64,000 nucleotides of DNA from Acetobacterium malicum subsp. dehalogenans DSM 11527 (lineage in GTDB: Bacteria; Bacillota; Clostridia; Eubacteriales; Eubacteriaceae): the NCBI RefSeq assembly GCF_000472665.1, contig NZ_AXAC01000008.1, positions 1 to 64,000 on the forward strand, given 5' to 3'. A program made the translations under genes and the position numbers. Of the stretch, positions 57,995-64,000 are shown piece after piece (position 1 is the stretch's first letter; each line of letters begins with the position of its first letter). The notes beneath the pieces are model-generated. The model was not told where the DNA came from, made no database searches, and saw nothing but the letters and a program-made list of their open reading frames with translations.

Positions 57995-58348
57995 ATGAAG
58001 TTACTTGTTTATGTCTTAAGTCAGCCGGACAAACTGGATGCACTGCTGGCAGCCTTGGCGACCAAACGAATATGCGGAGCCACAGTTCTGGAAAGCCGGG
58101 GCATGGCCCGACACCTCAGCCATCTCCACGATGCAGATGAAATCCCCATTCTCAGTTCATTAAGGTCGTTTCTCAATCCGGAAGTGGCTCAAGGTAATGT
58201 AATTTTTGTCATTCTCGAAGATGAAAAAATAGGCCAGGTCGTCGAAGTGATTGAGTCCACAGTCGCCCATCTGGATGAACCGGATTCGGGTATTGTCTTC
58301 ACTATCCCCATCGATTTCGCGAAAGGTCTGTGTTCAATTGGAAGCTAA
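57995..58348 (+). CDS. PII-like small signalling protein
   Basis: A 117-residue protein reading like a PII/CutA-type ferredoxin fold: KLLVYVLSQPDKLDALLAAL, a central loop with GMARHLSHLHDADEIP, and VIFVILEDEKIGQVVEVIES. The ATG follows GAGGAGG. Its end overlaps the antiporter start by about 11 bases, so the two are coupled. PII-like proteins that pair with transporters bind nucleotides and gate them; that role for the CPA2 antiporter is inferred. The canonical T-loop tyrosine motif is not seen. Confidence 0.7.
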   Translation: MKLLVYVLSQPDKLDALLAALATKRICGATVLESRGMARHLSHLHDADEIPILSSLRSFLNPEVAQGNVIFVILEDEKIGQVVEVIESTVAHLDEPDSGIVFTIPIDFAKGLCSIGS

Positions 58349-59552
58349 ACTTATCATTGAAATAGCGATTATGTTGTTAGCCGGAATCCTGCTGGGACGA
58401 TTGGCCAAACAATTCAAAATGCCCAATGTCACCGGATACCTGTTTGCCGGACTTATTTTGGGACCTTCGTTTCTCAATCTCATCTCGATTGATATGGTCA
58501 ACGGTTTTGTGGTGATCTCAGATATTGCCCTGGGTTTCATCGCCTTTTCCATCGGTAGCCAGTTTGACCTCAACTATTTCCGAAAGGTCGGGATCGCTCC
58601 GATTGTGATTGCCACGGCAGAAGCGCTGATGGCGGTGATTCTGGTCACTCTGGTGCTGATACTTTTCGGTTTTGATCCCAAACTTGCGATCATGCTGGGC
58701 GCGATTGCCGCCGCCACCGCTCCGGCTCAAACCATTATGGTAATCAAGCAATATGATGCCAAAGGCCCTCTGACCTCGATGCTGATGAGCGTCGTCGCGA
58801 TTGATGACGCGATTGCTCTGATCGCCTTTGGTTTTGCGGCAACCATCGTCAACGCCATGAATTCAACCGTTGAAACAAGCCTGATCCTCTCGATTCTGGC
58901 CCCTTTTTATGAGGTCATTATTTCGTTTGTGCTGGGCGCCGCGGCGGGAATCCTGATGAAACTGTTTTTTCGGTTTTTCAAGAAACCCTCCAATCAAATC
59001 TGCATCGTCATTGCGATGATTCTACTGACCTACTGGGTCGCTGATTTGCTTCATGGTTCCCCATTACTGGCTTGCATGGCTCTGGGCGGTGTCCTGGTCA
59101 ACATTTACCGCGATCATATCGATGCCTTGATGAAAACCACCGATGCTTTTACTCCACCCATTTTCATGGTCTTTTTTGTCATCTCCGGGGCCGGATTTCA
59201 AGTTTCCGCCCTGCCTGCGATTGGACTGATCGGAATCATCTATGTGGTTGTCCGGGTTATCGGCAAAATGGCTGGGGCCTGGTTTGGTGGCAAAATCAGC
59301 CATCAGAACGAAAATATCTGCAAATATCTGGGACCAACCCTGATGCCCCAGGCCGGCGTCGCGCTAGGACTGGTGGTCGTTGCTGCTAAAATAGTTCCCC
59401 TTTATGCCGAACAGATCCAGGTCGTTATTTTATGTTCCACCTTCATTTATTCAGTGATCGGTCCGATTGCCGCCAAATATGCCCTGGTCAGAGCCGGCGA
59501 AATCACACTGCCCGAGACCAGACCGATATCCCCTAGCAAAATTCATTCCTAA
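58338..59552 (+). CDS. CPA2-family cation:proton antiporter
   Basis: A membrane protein of about 404 residues with 12-13 helices (GRLAKQFKMPNVTGYLFAGLILGP is the family N-terminus). The conserved unwound helices contain AATAPAQTIM and the ion-binding SVVAIDDAIALIAFG (adjacent Asp residues). It lacks the C-terminal TrkA domain of KefB-type proteins. The start is taken as TTG at 58338, which removes an unlikely N-terminal tail overlapping the PII-like gene; AAAGG lies upstream. It probably exchanges Na+ or K+ for protons, controlled by the PII-like protein. Confidence 0.88.
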   Translation: MEAKLIIEIAIMLLAGILLGRLAKQFKMPNVTGYLFAGLILGPSFLNLISIDMVNGFVVISDIALGFIAFSIGSQFDLNYFRKVGIAPIVIATAEALMAVILVTLVLILFGFDPKLAIMLGAIAAATAPAQTIMVIKQYDAKGPLTSMLMSVVAIDDAIALIAFGFAATIVNAMNSTVETSLILSILAPFYEVIISFVLGAAAGILMKLFFRFFKKPSNQICIVIAMILLTYWVADLLHGSPLLACMALGGVLVNIYRDHIDALMKTTDAFTPPIFMVFFVISGAGFQVSALPAIGLIGIIYVVVRVIGKMAGAWFGGKISHQNENICKYLGPTLMPQAGVALGLVVVAAKIVPLYAEQIQVVILCSTFIYSVIGPIAAKYALVRAGEITLPETRPISPSKIHS

Positions 59553-59557
59553 AACAG

Positions 59558-59598
59558 CAATGGCGATGCTTCCTTCTAAATAGGAAGTATCGCCATTG
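59558..59598. terminator. Terminator between convergent genes
   Basis: CAATGGCGATgCTTCCT (59558-59574) pairs with AGGAAGtATCGCCATTG (59582-59598) with one G-T wobble. It serves the antiporter and, in the other direction, the OpuC-type operon. Confidence 0.75.
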
Positions 59599-59645
59599 TT
59601 AATTTATTTCCAGTACCAGCGTGTTACTTAGACCTGACAGCCTTT

Positions 59646-60602
59646 TTAAAACTTCAATCGTGATAAACAGCTCAAATCAAAGGCGCCCACAACTCGGCCG
59701 GCAGCATCCCGGACGCCAATCTGATTGACGCCGTTTTCCAGACAGATCCGGATGCCGACAATCAGCGGATCATCGGCTCTGACCCACAGGGTCATCTCTT
59801 TTTCAGCGGCATTGCCGTTCGTGCTACAATTAAAGGGACAAACCACCTGTTCGATTTTGACAATGTTTAAATAAGATAAGAACCCCTTGTTACCGATAAA
59901 ATCATCGGCAAAATGGCTCTTGCTATGAAAGACAATCGCATCCCGGGAACCCACTTCCATGATTTCACCCTGATTCATCACCACGATTTTGGTCCCCAGC
60001 TTGATGGCTTCCTCGATGTCGTGGGTGACAAAGACAATGGTTTTATTGAGGGTTTGATAAATCCGAATAATCTCATCCTGAAGCACCCCCCGATTAATCT
60101 GGTCCACCGCGCCCAACGGCTCGTCCATTAAAATAATTTCCGGATCGGCCGCCAGGGCCCGGGCAATGCCGACCCGCTGCTTCTGGCCGCCGCTTAATTC
60201 GTTGGGATATTTAGGCAGATAATCTTCATCGAGACCGACCAGTTGGATTAACTCCCGGGCCCGTTGCTTTTTTACGGTTTCGCCGGCCTTTTGAATATCC
60301 AGGGCATAGGCAATATTTTTTTCAATAGACAAATGGGGAAACAGCCCCACCTGCTGGATGACGTAACCAATATTTCGCTTCAGGGTAATCGGATCCCACG
60401 CTTTGAGCTCTTTCCCCTTGATCCGGATTTCTCCGCTGTCTGGCTGAATCAGGCCGTTCATCATTTTTAACAGGGTCGTTTTACCGCAACCGGAAGGGCC
60501 AATCAGCACCACAAACTCGCCCTGTGAAACGGTCAGGCTCAAATTCCGGATAATTGGTTTCTTAGCTTCATACTGCTGGCTGACATCACGAAACTCGATC
60601 AT
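59646..60602 (-). CDS. Osmoprotectant (OpuC/ProV-type) ABC ATPase
   Basis: A 318-residue ATPase with Walker A GPSGCGKTT, Q-loop YVIQQVGLFPH, signature LSGGQKQRVGIAR and Walker B IILMDEPLGAVD. The C-terminal 90 residues contain a partial CBS-like segment (LWVRADDPLIVGIRICLENG), used by OpuCA proteins to sense ionic strength. It is the last gene of a three-gene operon and starts 4 bases after the binding-protein stop. Confidence 0.94.
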   Translation of the reverse strand: MIEFRDVSQQYEAKKPIIRNLSLTVSQGEFVVLIGPSGCGKTTLLKMMNGLIQPDSGEIRIKGKELKAWDPITLKRNIGYVIQQVGLFPHLSIEKNIAYALDIQKAGETVKKQRARELIQLVGLDEDYLPKYPNELSGGQKQRVGIARALAADPEIILMDEPLGAVDQINRGVLQDEIIRIYQTLNKTIVFVTHDIEEAIKLGTKIVVMNQGEIMEVGSRDAIVFHSKSHFADDFIGNKGFLSYLNIVKIEQVVCPFNCSTNGNAAEKEMTLWVRADDPLIVGIRICLENGVNQIGVRDAAGRVVGAFDLSCLSRLKF

Positions 60603-60606
60603 CGGA

Positions 60607-61491
60607 TTATAACAAGCCCTTGGCTTTCAGGAATTCAGCGGCAACGTCACCGGCATCCCGGTTTTCTTTTTCCACAAAATAATTCATCTGCTGCATTTCT
60701 TCGTCACTGATCTGCCCCGCCAGCTGATTAAGAATGGCTTCAAGTTCCGGGTATTTGTCGAGGGTTTCCTGACGGATCACGGTGGCGGCTTCATAGGCCG
60801 GGAAGAAGCCTTTATCGTCTTTTAGCACCTTTAAATCATATTCGGCCAGTAGTCCGTCCGTAGAAAAGTTATTGATCACATCGACCTGACCCTCGCCGAT
60901 GGCCTTGTATTTCAGACCGATGTCCAGTTCTTTGGTTTCCTTGAAATTAAAGCCATAGGCCATCACTAAACCGGGGTAACCGTCTTCCCGTTCATAAAAA
61001 TCATATTCCGAACCCAGTACCAGACCGGCACTTTGAGCCGCCAGATCTGAAAAAGTATTAATGCCCATACTATCAGCTTTGGTTTTATCCATCGCCAGGG
61101 CGTAGGTGTCATTAAAGCCATAGCGATCCAGCCAGACAAAATTGTATTTTTCCTGATACTGGCTTTTAACCCCTTCGTAAAGGGTTTGTGGATCAGTCAC
61201 CAGGTCATTTTTCAGGACAAACAGCCAGCCGGTACCGGTATATTCCGGGTACATGTCGATTTCTCCGGTTTCCATGGCTGGCTGAATATTGGAGGTTCCG
61301 CCGCCAATCCCCATCTTATACTCCACCTTGATATCAGAATTGGCTTCAATCAGCTGGCCCATCATTTCGGCGATGATATAGCTTTCGGCCATTGGTTTTG
61401 ACGCGATAACCACCTTCTTTTCCTCGGTTTGACAACCGGCCGCTAAAAATACCAGCACGACGATTAATGCTAAACTGCTCCACTTTTTCAT
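60607..61491 (-). CDS. Osmoprotectant ABC transporter binding lipoprotein
   Basis: A 294-residue binding protein with signal peptide and lipobox AAGC (cysteine near residue 20). VVIASKPMAESYIIAEMM, GGGTSNIQPAMETGEIDMYPEYTG and VINNFSTDGLLAEYDL are the usual OpuCC/OpuBC blocks for glycine betaine, choline or carnitine binding. Its start overlaps the permease stop by 4 bases (ATGA). Glycine betaine would also be a methyl donor for acetogens, but this is a generic family feature. Confidence 0.93.
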   Translation of the reverse strand: MKKWSSLALIVVLVFLAAGCQTEEKKVVIASKPMAESYIIAEMMGQLIEANSDIKVEYKMGIGGGTSNIQPAMETGEIDMYPEYTGTGWLFVLKNDLVTDPQTLYEGVKSQYQEKYNFVWLDRYGFNDTYALAMDKTKADSMGINTFSDLAAQSAGLVLGSEYDFYEREDGYPGLVMAYGFNFKETKELDIGLKYKAIGEGQVDVINNFSTDGLLAEYDLKVLKDDKGFFPAYEAATVIRQETLDKYPELEAILNQLAGQISDEEMQQMNYFVEKENRDAGDVAAEFLKAKGLL

Positions 61492-62129
61492 TTTGTCCTC
61501 CTTAATAATCTTTTTTCAATTACTCCTAATATACCATCGGCGACAAAGGCCAGCAAGGCCACCAGCAAACTGCCGGCCACCGTCATTTCATCAAAATTTG
61601 TGGTAATGCCCCGCCAGATCGCCACCCCCAAGCCACCAGCGCCGATAAAAGAAGCAATCCCGGCCAGCGCAATCGTCATGACCACCATGTTGCGGATCCC
61701 GGCGATAATCACCGGCAGCGCCAGCGGAAACTGGATCTTTGACAGCAACTGCCAGGGGGTACTGCCCATCCCCACCGCCGCCTCGAGAATCTGATCGTCC
61801 ACCTCGATCAGCCCGACATAGGTATTGCGGATCACCGGCAACAGTCCATAAATCACCAGGGCGATGATCGCGGTGGTATTGCCGATGCCGGTGATTGAAA
61901 CAAAAAAACCGAACATCGCTATTGAGGGAATGGTATAGAGCACGTTGGTCAGACCAATCACTACGCTGGCGGCTTTTTTTGATTTGGAAATCAGAATCCC
62001 GGTGGTAACCCCCACCACCGTAATGATCACAATCGCAATCAGACTCAGCATCAGATGTTGCAGCAGCAGTTCAATAAAAAAGTCGCTGCGGGTTTGCAGT
62101 AATTCGCCTAAATTTTTAATGAATTCCAT
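61488..62129 (-). CDS. Osmoprotectant ABC transporter permease
   Basis: A 213-residue membrane protein with five to six helices and the family loop GMGSTPWQLLSKIQFPLALP. Many OpuC systems have two permeases; only one is present here, so it probably works as a homodimer. It is first in the operon. Confidence 0.93.
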   Translation of the reverse strand: MEFIKNLGELLQTRSDFFIELLLQHLMLSLIAIVIITVVGVTTGILISKSKKAASVVIGLTNVLYTIPSIAMFGFFVSITGIGNTTAIIALVIYGLLPVIRNTYVGLIEVDDQILEAAVGMGSTPWQLLSKIQFPLALPVIIAGIRNMVVMTIALAGIASFIGAGGLGVAIWRGITTNFDEMTVAGSLLVALLAFVADGILGVIEKRLLRRTK

Positions 62130-62420
62130 CGATATTTCCGTCTCTTTCCAGTTATTTTCTCACTCCCGTTGAAGTTTAATTACTAGCTCTGAACAACCAG
62201 GCTATTAAAAAAACATGTTACTACGTTACCATTGATACCCTAAAAAACAAGATTCAAGCAACGCCGCGCTCAAAAGCTCTTTGTATCACAGCTTTATCGT
62301 CGTAATTTTTGGGGGGAATACCTCACAAAAGTTCTTATATTTTTATTTAAATATGAATATCTCCTCCTCATTTGGGTAGGCATCTAATAGGATTAAGATT
62401 CACACCCGAAAGGAGAACCA
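62130..62420. other. Divergent intergenic region
   Basis: AT-rich gap of 290 bases between the OpuC-type operon and the reductase pair. It should hold both promoters; no hairpin, repeat or open frame of note was seen. Confidence 0.5.
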
Positions 62421-62924
62421 ATGAAACTAATCATTCACGACTTAAACCAGAGTGAAGCTGATCGTTTATTCGGACAACATCCTGACGACGCAATCTTAAT
62501 TGGAAAAGATCAGGAAATTCACCAATGTGTTGGCTGTTTTGGCTGCTGGATTGAAACACCAGGGCTTTGCAAAATAAAAGATGACTTCAGCGATATTGGC
62601 AAACGGATGGCCCAGAGTGATGAGGTTGAAATCATCAGCCATTGCCTTTACGGCGGTTTCAGTCCCTTTGTCAAAAACGTGCTGGATCGCACCCTACCTT
62701 ATCATCAACCCTATTTCACAATCAGAGATGGTGAAATGCATCAGAAAGACCGATATAAAAATCATGTGAATCTATCCGTTCGGTTTTATGGTGAAGACAT
62801 CACCTTACCTGAAAAAACAACTGCTGAAAGGTTTGTGGAGTATAACGGGGTCGACCTCCACGCCCAGTCCCATACCGTAAGCTTTTACAAAAATCTGGAA
62901 GAAATGGAGGCTCAGCGACGATGA
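62421..62924 (+). CDS. Flavodoxin-fold reductase-like protein with Cys motif
   Basis: A 167-residue protein related to iron-sulfur flavoproteins and NAD(P)H-dependent FMN reductases. The compact motif CVGCFGCW (near residues 36-43) and a later GLCKIKDD recall the C-x2-C-x2-C cluster site of iron-sulfur flavoproteins; SHCLYGGFSPFVKNVLDR matches the flavin-binding loop. The N-terminal phosphate loop is short. AAAGGAG precedes the ATG. It overlaps the next gene by 4 bases. Confidence 0.78.
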   Translation: MKLIIHDLNQSEADRLFGQHPDDAILIGKDQEIHQCVGCFGCWIETPGLCKIKDDFSDIGKRMAQSDEVEIISHCLYGGFSPFVKNVLDRTLPYHQPYFTIRDGEMHQKDRYKNHVNLSVRFYGEDITLPEKTTAERFVEYNGVDLHAQSHTVSFYKNLEEMEAQRR

Positions 62925-63553
62925 AAATCGGATTAATCAACGGTAGTCCCAAGGCCATGGGCAGTACCTCGGAAGTGTTGCTTGATGAACTGAAGACACT
63001 GCTCCCGCCAGATCATGATCTGGTCAGTTTCGGCATCCATCATGCGATGCTGGGGGTCAACCAGTTAGAAGACATCGCCAGCTGCGATGTGCTGGTCTTT
63101 GCCTTACCGATGTATATGGGCGGTATTCCTTCTCATCTGCTGCATTGTTTGATTCAACTGGAAAAATCACTAACTGAATCTCCCCATGACATTACCGTTT
63201 ATACCATTGTTAACAATGGTCACTATGAAGGCAGCCAGAATGAGACCACCATCGCGATGATGAAAAACTGGACCCACCGGGCCCATCTCAAATGGGGTCA
63301 GGGCATCGGCATCGGGTCAGGTGTTATGATTGCCATGGCTAAAGATGTAGCCCTGGGACATGGATCAAAAAAAAATCTGGCCCATCCCTACAGTACCTTT
63401 GTCAATAACCTGCTTGACCGGGAATCCGGCGATAACCTCTACGTCAATCCTACCTATCCCCGTTTCGCATTAATACAGGGCGCCAATCACGGTTGGACCA
63501 AGCAGGGCAAGGCTCATGGATTACGAAAAAAAGATTTAACCATTGCTCCCTAA
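62921..63553 (+). CDS. NAD(P)H-dependent FMN reductase-like protein
   Basis: A 210-residue flavodoxin-fold protein. The FMN phosphate loop is NGSPKAMGSTSE (residues 7-18), and FALPMYMGGIPSHLLHCL forms the second flavin contact; VNNGHYEG the third. It overlaps the upstream gene by 4 bases, so the two may form a heteromer. Possible roles are electron transfer to quinones or other low-potential acceptors. A strong terminator follows. Confidence 0.8.
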   Translation: MKIGLINGSPKAMGSTSEVLLDELKTLLPPDHDLVSFGIHHAMLGVNQLEDIASCDVLVFALPMYMGGIPSHLLHCLIQLEKSLTESPHDITVYTIVNNGHYEGSQNETTIAMMKNWTHRAHLKWGQGIGIGSGVMIAMAKDVALGHGSKKNLAHPYSTFVNNLLDRESGDNLYVNPTYPRFALIQGANHGWTKQGKAHGLRKKDLTIAP

Positions 63554-63556
63554 AGT

Positions 63557-63586
63557 AAAAGGCCTCCACAAAAGTGGAGGCCTTTT
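63557..63586. terminator. Strong bidirectional terminator
   Basis: AAAAGGCCTCCAC (63557-63569) pairs perfectly with GTGGAGGCCTTTT (63574-63586), between convergent genes. Confidence 0.88.
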
Positions 63587-63607
63587 ATACTAATGCTCAT
63601 TTAGTAA

Positions 63608-64000
63608 TTATTTTAACGCTTCAAAGTCGACGGCACTCACTGGTCGATCGCAGTAATAGCCTTGTACTTCATCGCAGCCCTTTTTCTTAAGAAAAATGAG
63701 TTGCGCTTCCGTCTCCACCCCTTCAGCAATCACCCGCAGGCCCAACTTTTTCGCCAGGTTGATCATCACTGAAATAATCGATTCATCTTTGGGATTCACT
63801 CCGATTCCCCGGATAAAAGGCCGATCGATTTTAATGCTGTCAATCGGCAGATCTTTTAACCGACTCAGCGAAGAAAACTCGGTGCCAAAATCATCAATAC
63901 TGATACGCACACCCAGGGCTTTCAACTGGTGCAGGGTCTCGATCACATCCTGGGACTCCTCCATGGCAGTACTTTCGGTGATTTCCAGCTCCAGATATCG
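63608..64000 (-). CDS. EAL-domain protein, C-terminal part (cut by window edge)
   Basis: The frame is open to the window edge, so the 5' end is missing; 130 residues are seen. They carry EITESTAME, DDFGTEFSSLSRLKDLPID, IKIDRPFI and AEGVETEAQLIFLKKKGCDEVQGY, the second half of a cyclic di-GMP phosphodiesterase EAL domain. The metal-site DDFG is intact (DDFGTEF in place of the usual DDFGTGY). The usual start near 63964 is internal. Upstream domains are unknown. Confidence 0.9.
   Translation of the reverse strand, partial: RYLELEITESTAMEESQDVIETLHQLKALGVRISIDDFGTEFSSLSRLKDLPIDSIKIDRPFIRGIGVNPKDESIISVMINLAKKLGLRVIAEGVETEAQLIFLKKKGCDEVQGYYCDRPVSAVDFEALK

Noticed and set aside
1-64000. CRISPR arrays, prophage or integrative element
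   Set aside because: No regularly spaced repeats, integrase, capsid or conjugation genes were found; accessory genes occur as small separate modules.

Overview
The window looks like chromosomal DNA of an anaerobic, acetogenic Firmicute close to Acetobacterium/Eubacteriaceae. This is inferred from gene content: three paralogous methyltetrahydrofolate:corrinoid methyltransferases, three small corrinoid proteins and three URO-D-type methyltransferases within 18 kb. That is the layout of the O-demethylase systems of Acetobacterium and Moorella. A fluoride riboswitch with a split CrcB pair, a GlpP antiterminator and AGGAGG-type ribosome binding sites also fit a low-to-mid GC Gram-positive anaerobe. 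No tRNA, rRNA or CRISPR array was seen.

Region by region: 1-1280 holds the tail of an IS4-type transposase and two unknown genes. 1308-6680 holds a DJ-1/PfpI protein and a glycerol operon read leftwards (glpP, GDSL esterase, YtcJ-like amidohydrolase, glpK), with a good promoter and a hairpin attenuator in its leader. 6685-12400 is accessory DNA: a decayed gene, an XRE-ImmA pair between two direct repeats, a 129-bp palindrome, an MmeI-like single-chain restriction-modification enzyme, and a Phd antitoxin whose toxin is truncated. 12434-17250 holds a Crp/Fnr regulator divergent from a cupin and a polyferredoxin, an EamA exporter, a diguanylate cyclase and an intact toxin-antitoxin pair.

17276-35883 is a methyltransferase island, mostly on the minus strand. 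It contains a PocR-AraC regulator with a corrinoid protein; a seven-gene operon of CobW-like GTPase, two unknown proteins, MeTr, corrinoid protein, URO-D methyltransferase and a small membrane protein; a URO-D/MeTr pair; a corrinoid protein/MeTr pair; and a TetR-controlled URO-D methyltransferase with a 48-residue partner. A siroheme-reductase-like protein with a divergent LysR gene, a Crp/Fnr gene and a PAS-GGDEF gene lie among them. The likely job is to take methyl groups from methylated or methoxylated substrates via corrinoid proteins to tetrahydrofolate for the Wood-Ljungdahl pathway.

36193-45700 holds toxin-gene remnants, a diguanylate cyclase, and a four-gene minus-strand operon resembling the end of staphyloxanthin synthesis (two FAD desaturase-like proteins, one with an in-frame TAG, a CrtQ-like glycosyltransferase and a CrtO-like acyltransferase), then DUF2252 and a stand-alone GshF-like ATP-grasp protein. 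45793-54824 holds a dynamin-like GTPase, the fluoride riboswitch with crcB-crcB, a PAS-GGDEF-EAL protein, a 2-hydroxyacid dehydrogenase, a second cupin, and an XRE/CPBP-protease pair. 54825-64000 holds a promoter-to-terminator noncoding transcript, a polar amino-acid ABC transporter, a PII-like protein with a CPA2 antiporter, an OpuC-type osmoprotectant ABC transporter, two flavodoxin-fold reductases and the end of an EAL protein.

The items most worth pursuing are the CrtOPQ-like lipid/carotenoid tailoring operon with its amber codon and Cys-rich fusion, the CobW-plus-two-unknowns set leading the O-demethylase-like operon, the GlpP-type operon that adds an esterase and an amidohydrolase to glycerol kinase, and the unassigned RNA at 55081-55347.
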